Origin: a virus | Direction: 5' to 3' (one strand) | Length of the DNA: 26,597 bases | Virus record (IMG/VR): IMGVR_UViG_3300044699_000197 | Coordinates: 1-26,597 of that record | Shown here: in pieces, positions 1 through 8,760 of the stretch | How the letters are laid out: every line of letters starts with the position of its first letter | Numbering within the stretch: position 1 is the stretch's first letter | Program-made: the position numbers and the translations under genes | Notes under the pieces: model-generated | Databases searched by the model: none | The model's input: the letters and a program-made list of their open reading frames with translations, nothing else | Told to the model about the DNA's origin: nothing

Positions 1-834
1 ATGACGCTCAAGGCCAGCGAGTCCGGGCTGTTGCCGCAGGAGGAACTGGACGACGCCCGCCGGATCATGTCCGAGGACGAGTACGAGCAGGAGTTCGAGT
101 GCTCGTTCGAGGCCGCCATCAAGGGCAGCTACTACGGCAAGCTGCTGAACCAGATCGCGGACCGGATCACCGAGGTCGAGTACGACGCCAGCTTGCCCGT
201 CCATGTCTCGTTCGACCTCGGGCTACACCGACTCCACCGCGCTGTGGTGGTGGCAGAGCCTCGGCGACGAAGTGCGCTATATCCGGGCCGAGGAAGCACG
301 CGGGCTGAACTGAGCGACTACGTCGGCATCATGCGCAGCTACGGCTACGTTTACGGCGACGTGTGGCTGCCGCACGATGCCGCGGCCAAGACCTTGCAGA
401 CCGGACGCAGCACCATCGAACTGCTGCATGAGATGGGCGTGCGCAGCAAGATCGTGCCGCAGTTGAGCGTGCAGCAAGGCATCCAAGCCGGGCGCTTCGT
501 GATGTCCGTCGCCTCGACACCTACTTCGACGCCGAGAACTGTGCCGAGGGCATCGAGGCGCTGCGCCAGTACCAGCGCGAGTGGGACGACAAGAAGCAGG
601 CGTTCAAGGAGCAGCCCAAGCACGACCACACCAGCCACTTTGCCGACTCCTATCGTTATTCGGCCACCGGTGGCGCACAAGGGCGCCCGTGAGTTCGTCA
701 ACCGGGTGGCGCCGCCACGGACCCACGGACACGTCGGCGCGCCGGGGTATGATCCCAAGCTGCCGTTCGGTGGTAACGTGCGCTTGAACGACCTCTGGGA
801 CCAGACGCTGCGCACCCCCAGCGACCGGCTTTAA
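1..834 (+). CDS. Terminase large subunit, C-terminal part (frameshifted)
   Basis: This is the nuclease half of the DNA-packaging motor, which cuts concatemeric phage DNA and works on the portal. The ATP-binding domain is missing because the gene starts before the window, so the ATG at base 1 is probably an internal Met. The RNase H-like nuclease is recognisable once frames are joined: SFDLGYTDSTALWWW (first acidic residue), WLPHDAAAKTLQTGRS, and HDHTSHFADSYRYSA, the usual C-terminal metal-binding segment. The reading frame breaks four times: extra G near 220, lost C near 309, lost C near 506, extra G near 669. Each correction restores family-like sequence, so I take these as sequence errors. 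The portal gene follows after 9 bases with an AAGGAG site at 833-838. The family call is secure; the exact protein sequence is not. Confidence 0.88.
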   Translation: MTLKASESGLLPQEELDDARRIMSEDEYEQEFECSFEAAIKGSYYGKLLNQIADRITEVEYDASLPVHVSFDLGLHRLHRAVVVAEPRRRSALYPGRGSTRAELSDYVGIMRSYGYVYGDVWLPHDAAAKTLQTGRSTIELLHEMGVRSKIVPQLSVQQGIQAGRFVMSVASTPTSTPRTVPRASRRCASTSASGTTRSRRSRSSPSTTTPATLPTPIVIRPPVAHKGAREFVNRVAPPRTHGHVGAPGYDPKLPFGGNVRLNDLWDQTLRTPSDRL

Positions 835-843
835 GGAGCCAGC

Positions 844-3445
844 ATGCCGCCCACCACCCAGCTTGCCGTCGTTGACAGCCCCAAGGACTTCGGACCCGGC
901 GCCGAGGGCAAGGCCAAGTTCCTGCTGGCCGAGATCGAGGCCGCGGACAAGGACCAGCGGGTCAAGAAGTGGCGCGAGCGCGGCAACGGGGTGGTGCTGC
1001 GCTACCGCGACGAGCGTGAGGACGCGGCCGGGACCGGCCAGCCGCACACCCGCAAGTACAACATCTTGTGGTCGAACGTCCAAACGCTGCTACCGGCGCT
1101 GTTCGGGCGCATGCCGCAGCCGGTGGTGGACCGGCGTTACTCCGACCCCGACCCGGTGGCTCGCGTGGCGAGCCTGATCCTCGAGCGGGTGCTGACCTAC
1201 CAGATGCAAACGCAAAGCACGTTCAAGGACACCATCCGTTATGCGTTGCAGGACCGGCTGCTGCCGGGGATGGGCTGCGTCTGGGTGCGCTACCAGATGG
1301 AGGGCGGCAACCCGACCGGCGACGTCACCCAGAACGTGATTACACCTGCGCCGCGCAAGTGCGAGGCGTTCAAGACGCTGGTGGACTTCGTGTACTGGCG
1401 CGATTTTGGATTCACGCCGTCGCGGACGTGGGAGGAAGTGCCCGCGGGTATGGCGCACCGTGTACATGACCCGCGACGCGCTGGTGAAGCGGTTCGGTGC
1501 CGCCATCGGCAACGCGGTTCCGCTCAACTACATCCCCAGCCATCACAAGGACGGCGGCGGCAGCAACGTGTGGAACAGCGGCAACCCCACCGACGAGCCG
1601 AAAGCGGACCTCATCAAGCAGGCGGTGGTGTACGAGCTGTGGGAGAAGTCGGAGAAGAAGGTGTACTGGCTGAACCCGGACACGGTGAAGCCGCTCGACG
1701 TGCGCAGCGATCCGTACTCGTTCGCGGATTTCTTCCCGTGCCCGAAGCCGATGTTCGCCACCAACACCACCGGCAACCTGTGTCCGGTGCCCGACTACTG
1801 CGAGTATCAGGACCAAGCCAACGAGCTCGACCGGGTGACGCAGCGGCTCGCCATGCTGACGCAGGCGTGCAAGGTGGTGGGCGTCTACGACGCCGAGCAG
1901 TTGAGCATTCAGCGCATGCTCACCGAGGGCATCGAAAACCAGTTGATCCCGGTGGATACATGGGCCGCGTTTGCGGAGAAGGGCGGCATCAAGGGCGTCG
2001 TGGATTGGCTGCCGCTGGACAAGGTGATTGAGGTCATCACGCAACTCACGGCGATCAAGGGGCAGATGATCCAAGACATCTACCAGATCACCGGCATCAG
2101 CGACATTATTCGTGGCGCGTCCAGCCCGAATGCGACGGCGACCGAACAACGGATCAAGGCGCAGTACGCCAGCATTCGCTTGGACGACATGAAGTCGGTG
2201 GTGGCGCAGTTCATCACCGACACCCTGCGTCTTATGGCGCATCTGGCGGTGAAGTTCTTCCCGCCCGAAATCCTTATCGCGCAGTCCACCATCATGCAGT
2301 CGGTGGATGGCATGAAGATGCTGGCCGACGCGCAGAAGGCGATGCAGGCACAGGCGCCCGCACCGCAACCGATGCCGCCGATGCCGCCACCGGGGCCACC
2401 GCCCGGTGCGCCGCCGATGCCCGGACCACCGGGCGCACCGCCGGGGCCGATGCCGCCGCCCGGACCCGGCGCGCCGCCGCCGATGCCCGGCCCCCCGGCT
2501 GGCGGGATGCCGCCGGTCGCGCCGCCGCCTGCGCCGCCAGCACCGGACATGATCGTGCTGCAAGCGGTGCAACTGCTGAAGTCGGACGACATCGGCTATC
2601 GCGTCGATGTCGAAGCGTCGTCGCTGATCGAACCGGACGAGATCGACGAGCGCGAGGCGCGCGGCACCTTCATGACCGCCGTCACGCAGTTCTTGCAGCA
2701 AGCGGTTCCGGCGGTGCAGGCGCAGCCGGAGTCGGCACCGATGTTCAAGGCGCTGCTGCTGTGGAGCGTGCGCGGGTTCCGCGTCGGCCGCGACATCGAA
2801 GGGATGATCGACGCCGGGCTGGACGCGATGGCGAACCCCGCGCCGAAGCCGCCGCCACCGGACCCGGCGCGCGACCTCATCATGGCGAAGCTGGAAGCCA
2901 CCAAGCAGCAGATGCAGCTTGACGCGCAGGACGCGGCGGCCAAGCAGCAGCGCGACATGGCGGCGGCGTCGGCGGAGACTGCCGAGAAGCTGCGCCAGAT
3001 GCAGGAGAAGCACGCCGCCGACATGCAGGCGTTCCGCGACATGACCGCGGCCGAGGTGAAGGCTATCCTCATCAAGGCCGGGGTGCAGGCCGAAGTCACC
3101 CAGCAGCAGGCGGAAGCCAAGGCCGAGGCGTTGGCGACCACCACCGCGGCCAAGATCGAAACCAACCGCGAGGAAGATTTGGCGGGCGTGACGCGCGACG
3201 AGGAGCAGCACCTGCAAAACTTGCAGCACAAGGACGACGATCACCAGCAGGGATTGTCACAGGCGCAGGAGAAGGAAACGCGCGGCATGATCGCCAAAGA
3301 GGACGAGCACTTGCAGAAGCTGGAGCAGGGCGGCGAACAGCACCAGCAGGGGCTGTCGCAGCAGGAGGAAGCGGCCAAGGCCACGCTGAAGCAGCAGGAC
3401 GCCGCAGCCAAGGCCGCGTTGAAGAACAAACCCAAGAAGGAGTGA
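844..3445 (+). CDS. Portal protein (P22/podovirus type), one frameshift
   Basis: Forms the dodecameric ring at one capsid vertex through which DNA enters and leaves. The N-terminal part (KYNILWSNVQTLLPALFGR, then DPDPVARVASLILERVL and LLPGMGCVWVRY) is typical of podovirus portals. One extra C in the CCC at 1441-1443 breaks the frame; removing it gives EEVPRVWRTVYMTRDALV and a continuous protein of about 866 residues, longer than most of the family. Two additions explain the length: a roughly 70-residue stretch of almost pure Pro/Gly/Met/Ala (about 2340-2550), and a long charged coiled-coil C-terminus with a repeated HLQxL...HQQGLSQ unit (about 3199-3360) ending in a Lys-rich tail. The ATG at 844 has AAGGAG 5 bases upstream. 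The stop is directly followed by the next gene. Confidence 0.9.
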
Positions 3446-3447
3446 CG

Positions 3448-3648
3448 ATGGAGTTGTACCAAGTACGCGTGATGGAGGAGAAGAAGGAACTGGACGCCAA
3501 GATTGACAAGCTGGCGGCGTTCATCAAGACCGCGCAGTTCAACGAACTCACGGATGAACACCGCGGTCTGCTGGTGCAACAACTGCGCGCCATGCGCGTT
3601 TACACCGACATCCTCGGTGAACGGGTCGAACTTTTTGCGGCGGCATGA
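3448..3648 (+). CDS. Small conserved phage protein, 66 aa
   Basis: A short, largely helical, charged protein (starts MELYQVRVMEEKKELDAKID, ends near YTDILGERVELFAAA). Similar small proteins sit just after the portal in many podoviruses, but their function is not known to me. I chose ATG 3448 rather than GTG 3442 because AAGGAG at 3437-3442 lies 5 bases upstream of the ATG. The end overlaps the next gene as ATGA (3645-3648), indicating translational coupling in the portal-scaffold operon. No frame breaks. Confidence 0.75.
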   Translation: MELYQVRVMEEKKELDAKIDKLAAFIKTAQFNELTDEHRGLLVQQLRAMRVYTDILGERVELFAAA

Positions 3649-3986
3649 GCAAACGGACGTTCCGTTACAGTGCGGAGTTGGGCCGGATGGTGGAAGTCAT
3701 CCGGTCCGACGACGCGCGCCTGCATAGCGTGCAGGGCGAGATCGAACCGTTCGTGAGTCCGAGGGACGGAACCGTGATCCGGTCCCGCGCGCACATGCGC
3801 GACTACATGGCCCAGCACAACTTGGTGCATTACGACCCCACCAACACCGCTGAAAAAGATCGCTACGCAGAGTCGCGCGACGACCAAGCGCGCCGCGAGT
3901 TGATCTGGGAGAACGTGGACCGGCTGAAGCAGACCGGACGCGTGCAGTTCAACGGCCCCCGCTACAGCGAAGATGATCCGCTATAA
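3645..3986 (+). CDS. Conserved phage protein of the portal-scaffold region, 113 aa
   Basis: Intact protein that opens with RTFRYSAELGRMVEVIRSDD and contains EPFVSPRDGTVIRSRAHMRDYM, followed by a charged helical C-terminus. The central FVSPxDGxxIRSRxxLRxY-like pattern recurs in small proteins encoded between portal and scaffold in other phages. I know no function for it and see no catalytic motif. It starts in an ATGA overlap with the gene before, and the scaffold start follows 8 bases after its stop, so all are likely on one transcript. Confidence 0.7.
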   Translation: MSKRTFRYSAELGRMVEVIRSDDARLHSVQGEIEPFVSPRDGTVIRSRAHMRDYMAQHNLVHYDPTNTAEKDRYAESRDDQARRELIWENVDRLKQTGRVQFNGPRYSEDDPL

Positions 3987-3994
3987 GGCCCACC

Positions 3995-5047
3995 ATGCCC
4001 GCACCCGATGACCTGACCGGACAAGAGGACGTTCTGCCCAAGGACGACCTCTCCGGGGCGCTCGAATCCGCGCTCGAGCGCACCACCACGCCGCCGGACA
4101 CGTCCGTTGCGGCGCCGACGGACAAACCCGCCGCTGCACCGGCCGAAGGTGAACGCCAGCGCGATGCGTTCGGCCGCTTCGTACCCAAACCCGAAGGGGA
4201 AGGCGCCCCCGCCGCCGCACCAACTGCGCCGGGAACGACGACCGGCGCGGCTCCGGCGGTGGCGGGGGCCGCTGACCCCACGGCGCAGGCGCCCGCGTCA
4301 TGGACCGAGGAAGCGCGGGCTGGATGGGAGAAGGTGCCGCCCGAACTGCGCGGCTACCTGCACCAGCGCGACAACGAGCTCCAAGCCGGATTCCGTGCGG
4401 TCAGCGAGCGCGCCAACGCCGCCGCGGCCGTCATCAACGAGTTCATGCCCTACGCCGATATTCTCGAGCAGGAGAAGGCGTCGCCGGTCGAGGCCATCCG
4501 CACGCTGTTGCAAACCGCGTACGCGCTGCGCACCGGAGGGCAGGAGTACCGCAAGGCGATCCTGCACGGACTCGCGCAGCAGTACGGTGTGGACATGACG
4601 CAGGGCTTCGACCCCAACGTCGCGCAGACCGAAGCGCAACTGGCGGCGATGAACACCGAGAAGTTGCAGCAAGGCGTGCAGCAGAGTCAGCGCACCGAGT
4701 ACGAAGTGACGCAGGCGTACAACGCATTCGCCAACGACCCGAAGAACGAATTCTTCCCGCAGGTGCGGCAGGTGATGGCCGGGATCATTGGCAACGGCTT
4801 GGCGACCGATCTCGGCACTGCCTACAACATGGCGCTGGGGATGGTGCCGGAAGTGCGCGCCACGCTGCTGCAACGCCAAGTCGAAGCCACTGCCAAGGCC
4901 ACGCAGCAGGCCGCCAACGGCGCCAACCTCTCTGTGTCCGGCGCACCCGGCGGCGGGGCGGCGTCGAAGGCGCCGGACCGAGTGAAAGACAGCGACTTGC
5001 GCGCACAACTTGAGGCTGGGTTGAATGCAGCGGGCGTAGGGGGTTGA
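3995..5047 (+). CDS. Capsid scaffolding protein
   Basis: Intact 350-residue acidic, Ala/Gln-rich protein directly before the major capsid gene, the position and composition expected of a scaffold that guides procapsid assembly and is then lost. Residues 1-100 are disordered-looking (Pro/Ala/Thr-rich). The middle is helical (WTEEARAGWEKVPPELRGYL, then repeated glutamine-rich segments), and the C-terminus (VKDSDLRAQLEAGLNAAG) is a short helix of the kind that binds capsid protein. The start ATG has only a weak AAGG 6 bases upstream and may rely on coupling. The function is inferred from position and architecture; no protease domain is visible. Confidence 0.8.
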   Translation: MPAPDDLTGQEDVLPKDDLSGALESALERTTTPPDTSVAAPTDKPAAAPAEGERQRDAFGRFVPKPEGEGAPAAAPTAPGTTTGAAPAVAGAADPTAQAPASWTEEARAGWEKVPPELRGYLHQRDNELQAGFRAVSERANAAAAVINEFMPYADILEQEKASPVEAIRTLLQTAYALRTGGQEYRKAILHGLAQQYGVDMTQGFDPNVAQTEAQLAAMNTEKLQQGVQQSQRTEYEVTQAYNAFANDPKNEFFPQVRQVMAGIIGNGLATDLGTAYNMALGMVPEVRATLLQRQVEATAKATQQAANGANLSVSGAPGGGAASKAPDRVKDSDLRAQLEAGLNAAGVGG

Positions 5048-5048
5048 C

Positions 5049-5124
5049 AGGACAGGCTGAACGGACGGACCATCCGTTCAGCCCAACGGACAGACACTCG
5101 CGCAATGCGAGCCAGCCATGTCCT
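5049..5124 (+). promoter_or_regulatory. Structured RNA leader ahead of the capsid gene
   Basis: The 141-base gap between scaffold and capsid genes can fold into a three-way junction. The closing stem AGGACA (5049-5054) pairs with TGTCCT (5119-5124). A perfect 11-base stem GGCTGAACGGA (5055-5065) pairs with TCCGTTCAGCC (5073-5083) around a 7-base loop. A 5-base stem CTCGC (5097-5101) pairs with GCGAG (5107-5111). A second AACGGA at 5085-5090 could compete for TCCGTT. There is no T-run, so it is not a standard terminator. A role in mRNA stability, processing or capsid translation level is inferred. Confidence 0.5.
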
Positions 5125-5188
5125 AGCAGTCGGATGACCCAGCGAACGGGCGGGGTAGTCAACATCCAACCTGTTAGGAGCCTCTGTC

Positions 5189-6160
5189 ATGTTCGCCAAT
5201 AGCGCCATCTCGGACGTGGTTGCGACCACGATCCAATCCCGTACCGGAATCGTCGCGGACAACGTGACGAAGAACAACGCGATCCTGACCAAGCTGAACG
5301 GTCGCGGTAACGTCAAGCCGTTCTCCGGCGGCAACGTCATCATGCAGGAACTGTCGTTCCAAGAGAACCAGAACGCGGGCTGGTACTCGGGCTATCAAGC
5401 GCTGCCCATCGGCGCGCAGGACGTGATCTCCGCCGCGCAATACGACATCAAGCAGGCCGCGTGCGGCATCACGATGTCCGGTCTGGAGATGCTGCAAAAC
5501 GCATCGAAGGAACAGATCATCGACTTGATGGAAGCGCGCATCAAGGTCGGTGAGGCGACGATGGCGAACCTGATCTCGCAGGGTCTGTACAGCGACGGAC
5601 TCGGCGCGGGCGGCAAACAGATGGTCGGCCTCGCCGTTGCGGTCAGCAAGACCCCGGCCACCGGCATCTACGGCGGCATCGACCGCGGTTCGTGGACGTT
5701 CTGGCGCAACCAAGCCGCCATCGGCGTCGGCGGCGCGGCCACCGCGGCCAACATCCAGCAGAAGTTCAACGCCATGTACGCGGCCACGTCGCGCGGCGCG
5801 GACCACGTTGACCTCATCATGGTGGACAACGGCTACTGGGCGCTGTACATGGCGTCGCTGCAAACGCTGCAACGCTTCCAAGATTCGGCGATGGCGAAGC
5901 TGGGCTTCCCGTCGGTGCAGTACATGCAGTCCGACGTGGTGCTCGACGGCGGCATCGGTGGTTACGCGCCGGTCAACGTCGCGTACTTCTTGAACACCAA
6001 GTACCTTTTCCTGCGCCCGCACCGGGCACGGAATTTCGTTCCGCTCGACCCGTCGAAGCGCTACAGCGTCAACCAAGACGCCGTGGTGCAACTGCTGGCG
6101 TGGGCGGGCAACCTCACGGCGTCCGGTTCGCAGTTCCAAGGCATCATCGCGGATTCCTGA
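5189..6160 (+). CDS. Major capsid protein
   Basis: Intact 323-residue protein that forms the shell of the head, most likely with the HK97 fold. It begins MFANSAISDVVATTIQSRTG and carries capsid-type segments such as FSGGNVIMQELSFQENQNAGWY, RGADHVDLIMVDNGYW and SDVVLDGG, with an ending (FQGIIADS) typical of podovirus capsid proteins. AGGAG at 5176-5180 lies 8 bases before the ATG, one of the stronger ribosome sites in the window, in keeping with the most abundant virion protein. It follows the scaffold gene after an unusually long structured gap and precedes a small head gene and a terminator. Confidence 0.88.
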   Translation: MFANSAISDVVATTIQSRTGIVADNVTKNNAILTKLNGRGNVKPFSGGNVIMQELSFQENQNAGWYSGYQALPIGAQDVISAAQYDIKQAACGITMSGLEMLQNASKEQIIDLMEARIKVGEATMANLISQGLYSDGLGAGGKQMVGLAVAVSKTPATGIYGGIDRGSWTFWRNQAAIGVGGAATAANIQQKFNAMYAATSRGADHVDLIMVDNGYWALYMASLQTLQRFQDSAMAKLGFPSVQYMQSDVVLDGGIGGYAPVNVAYFLNTKYLFLRPHRARNFVPLDPSKRYSVNQDAVVQLLAWAGNLTASGSQFQGIIADS

Positions 6161-6187
6161 TCCGAACGCCCTCACAAGGAGAACATC

Positions 6188-6525
6188 ATGTCTGTCGTTA
6201 CTCCCCTGATCGGCGCCTCCCTCACGCAAGGTGTGGAAACCGCCGGTCGGTGTCACACCCGGCGCTGCCGGTGATGCCACCGCACCGTTCGACCTCGGCA
6301 CCACCGTCTGGACCGACGGCGGTGCCGGTACCGGCTCCGGCCGCACCGATCGCGGTGTTCTGCCGCGTCGGTGCGTCGGGCATCGCCATCGGTGCCACCT
6401 GCGGTATCACCAACGGCGTCACGGTCGCGGCTGCCGCGGGGAACACATACACCAACGACACCGGGCAGGCGCTGGTGACGGGTGACTATGCGTTCCTCAC
6501 CTGCGCCGCGGCGATGTCGCCGTAA
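6188..6525 (+). CDS. Small head protein, possible capsid decoration (frameshifted)
   Basis: About 111 residues when two extra bases are removed, one in the GG at 6230-6231 and one somewhere near 6330-6345. It starts MSVVTPLIGASLTQ, continues VWKPPVGVTPGAAGDATAP and then FDLGTTVWTDGG, and ends GDYAFLTCAAAMSP. The Gly/Ala/Thr-rich beta-type sequence, its small size and its place right after the capsid gene fit a decoration or head-stabilising protein; this is inference from context. AAGGAG lies before the ATG. A strong terminator follows, so this gene closes the head operon. Confidence 0.6.
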
Positions 6526-6544
6526 GCGTCAACATCGCACCAAG

Positions 6545-6575
6545 GGGCGCAGCGGTTACGCGCTGCGCCCTTTTT
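6545..6575 (+). terminator. Rho-independent terminator after the head genes
   Basis: A perfect 10-base stem, GGGCGCAGCG (6545-6554) with CGCTGCGCCC (6561-6570), a 6-base loop GTTACG, and five T residues at 6571-6575. This is a canonical intrinsic terminator on the plus strand. It probably sets a high ratio of capsid to tail transcripts, with read-through or a further promoter feeding the tail genes. Confidence 0.92.
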
Positions 6576-6588
6576 ACATGGAGTAGCG

Positions 6589-7420
6589 ATGCCGTTCATC
6601 AACGGTGTGCAGGTGTCGGTAGGGCGACGGGCGGGTGCAGATGTCGCTCGCTGCGGTGTCCGGCAGCGACGACTTCCTCGGCGGCCTGCGCTACGAGCAG
6701 GTGACGGGGGCGATCCGCGCCGCGCAGTCAGCGGGTGCGCTCGGCTCACCGGAGTTCATCAACGCGGCGGTGACGCCACCGGCCGGTGGCTACGCAGGCG
6801 GCGTGCAGATTTCGATGGTGTATCGGATGACGATACCCGGCGAAGTGGTGGCAGCGCGCTTCTGGCGGCAGAACTCGCCGCTGCTCACGCGGCAGTTGAC
6901 GCTGTTCGATTACAACTCGCAGGCAGTGCTCGGCACCACCGTCGCCACGGTCGAGGGTGCGGCGTTCGTGGGCTGGGTCAACGCCAACTTCCCGACGCCG
7001 ATTCCGGTGACGGCGACTCAGCGCCTCTGCATTGCGTACACGGAGGCGTCCACTGGCGGCGGCACCCACGGCGGCACGGTGTCGGCGTGTCCGGTGGTGA
7101 ACGCGGGACACGCGACGTATGTGGAAGCACGCTACGGCGGATCACCCGGCGGCTTCCCTTCGACGGTGCAGGCCAACATGACCTACTACGCCGACTTGTC
7201 CGTGCGTTTCGCGGGCGCGGTAGCAGTAGCGAACGGGCTTCCGACCAACGCCAACGGTCAGCTTGCTATCGACCAAGGCGGGGTCGCTGCTGCGTATCGC
7301 AACGGACTTGCCTTCACTTCCGCAGATGCTGTGCTGGTGGGGGTCGGTGCAACACCCGTCGTGCATGTCCACGGTTGGCCGATAGCGGCCGACGGTCGGC
7401 TGTGCGTTAACTTAATCTGA
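6589..7420 (+). CDS. Putative virion surface protein, DUF4082-like (one frameshift)
   Basis: About 276 residues from ATG 6589 (MPFINGVQVSVGR) once an extra G in the GGG near 6633-6635 is removed. Most of the protein is clean. The segment around MVYRMTIPGEVVAARFWRQN, then LTLFDYNSQAVLGTT, AFVGWVNANFPTPIPVTA and RLCIAYTEA, resembles the DUF4082 beta-sandwich found in surface and adhesion proteins: a strand set, a Gly-Trp in the middle, and a final tyrosine strand. The C-terminal region is Ala/Gly-rich and beta-like. It lies between the head genes and the connector genes, so a decoration or host-contact role is possible. The domain match is by eye only. Confidence 0.55.
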
Positions 7421-7430
7421 GAGGCCGCCC

Positions 7431-8014
7431 ATGCAATTGACAGCACCCGCTGCAATGGATGTTCCGCAACAAGACCCCGAGGACGTGAAGCTGTATGTTC
7501 AGTTCTACATGGGGGCGGTGGAGAACCCCGAGAAAAGCGCCGAGGCCGGACATCCGGTGTTCGACTCGATTCCGTTCGTGAAGATTCTGGTGCCGGGCGA
7601 CCGCAACACCACCATCGACACGCGGGCCGGTGAGATGTACCCGCGTCGCTTCCCCCGGCAGTGGGAGGCATTCAAGATGAACGAGGACCAATCGTTGAGC
7701 GGCTTCCCGCTGCGCGAGTGGCCCGTCGTCACGCGCAGCCAAGCCGAGGAGATGGCGCATCTCAACATCTACACGGTCGGAGCAGCTTGCGGTCGCTGCC
7801 CGACGTGTACGGCGCGAAGCTGATGGGCTTCCAAGACTTGAAGCGCAAGGCGGAAACCTTCCTCGCCGCGGCCAAGGAATCGGCGTTCGTGGAACGGGTG
7901 TCGAAGGAGAACGCCGAACTCAAGCTGCAGTTGGATGCCACGCAGCATGAGTTGGCGCGTCTGAGCAAGAAGTTCGACGAGATGATGCAGCAGGGCAGCA
8001 ACAAGAAGGGGTAA
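7431..8014 (+). CDS. Conserved phage head-tail region protein (frameshifted)
   Basis: About 193 residues when two extra bases near 7780 and 7788-7792 are removed, giving LNIYTVEQL, then SLPDVYGAKLMGFQDLKRKA. The first half has DVKLYVQFYMGAVENPE, IPFVKILVPGDRN, PRRFPRQWEAFKMNEDQ and PLREWPVVTRSQAEEM. The second half is a charged coiled coil (AKESAFVERVSKENAELKLQ) with a Lys-rich end. The PRQW...F...WP..T...VE.L.....TVE.L pattern belongs to a family seen near connector genes in many podoviruses. I know no assigned function; a structural or assembly role is likely from context. Confidence 0.65.
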
Positions 8015-8020
8015 CGGATC

Positions 8021-8760
8021 ATGTCCGTCAACGGAACCACTCTGTCTGTCCTGCAATCGGCTGCTTCCGAGATGGGCCTGCCGGAGTTCGGTTCCGCTGC
8101 GGGCAACATCCAGCAGATTCCGCAGCAACTGCTGTCGCTGTACAACCTGACCGGCGAGATGCTGGTGAAGCGCCGCGTCTGGCGCTGCTTGGAGCGCGAG
8201 CATTCATTCGACGCGATACAGGACGTGTCGGTGTACGAACTGCCGCCGGACTTCGCGCGTCCGATCTCGCAGACCGAGTGGGATCGCACCAACCGCTGGC
8301 CGATGGTCGGGCCGGAGACACCGCAGCAGTGGCAGTGGCTGAAGTCCGGCATCCTGTCCACCGGCCCGCGCGAACGCTTCCGGTTGATCGGCAACACGAT
8401 GGAGATTTGGCCGGTGCCGGGCAGCGACACGGTGCCGCTGCCGGTGACGATCTCGTACTTCTACATCTCCAAGTGGTGGGTGGAAACCTGCCGACGGACA
8501 GCCGAAGAAGAAGGCCGACCGCGACGACGACACCTGCGTGTTCGACGACCGGCTGATGATCTCCGGCGTGAAGCTTCGCTACTATCAGGCAAAAGGCTTC
8601 GACACCACCTGCGTTCGCGTCCGACTTCCAGAACAACTTGGACGACGCGCTATCGCAGGACGGCGGCGCGCCGATCCTGTCGCTGGCGCGCAGCGTGAAC
8701 TATCCGTTGATCTCGGTTTGGAACTTGCAGGACGGTAACTTTCCGGGTCCGTCGGTGTAA
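8021..8760 (+). CDS. Head-tail adaptor/connector protein (frameshifted)
   Basis: About 245 residues when single extra bases near 8489 and 8610 are removed. It starts MSVNGTTLSVLQSAASEMGL and has VYELPPDFARPISQTEWDRT, then RFRLIGNTMEIWPVPG and VTISYFYISKWWV. After the corrections it continues FDDRLMISGVKLRYYQAKGF, FQNNLDDALSQDGG and ARSVNYPLISVWNLQ. This matches the podovirus adaptor group (functionally like P22 gp4) that docks under the portal and prevents DNA leakage. The stop shares bases with the ATG of the next gene (TAATG), a sign of coupled translation. Confidence 0.72.

Noticed and set aside
1412-3244. A 610-codon open frame on the minus strand opposite the portal gene.
   Set aside because: It is His/Arg/Leu-rich, has no recognisable domain and mirrors the codon bias of the portal gene; open antisense frames are expected in GC-rich coding DNA.
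5044-5072. TTGACA as a -35 box for a capsid promoter.
   Set aside because: No -10-like hexamer is found 16-18 bases downstream; the TTGACA spans the scaffold stop codon.
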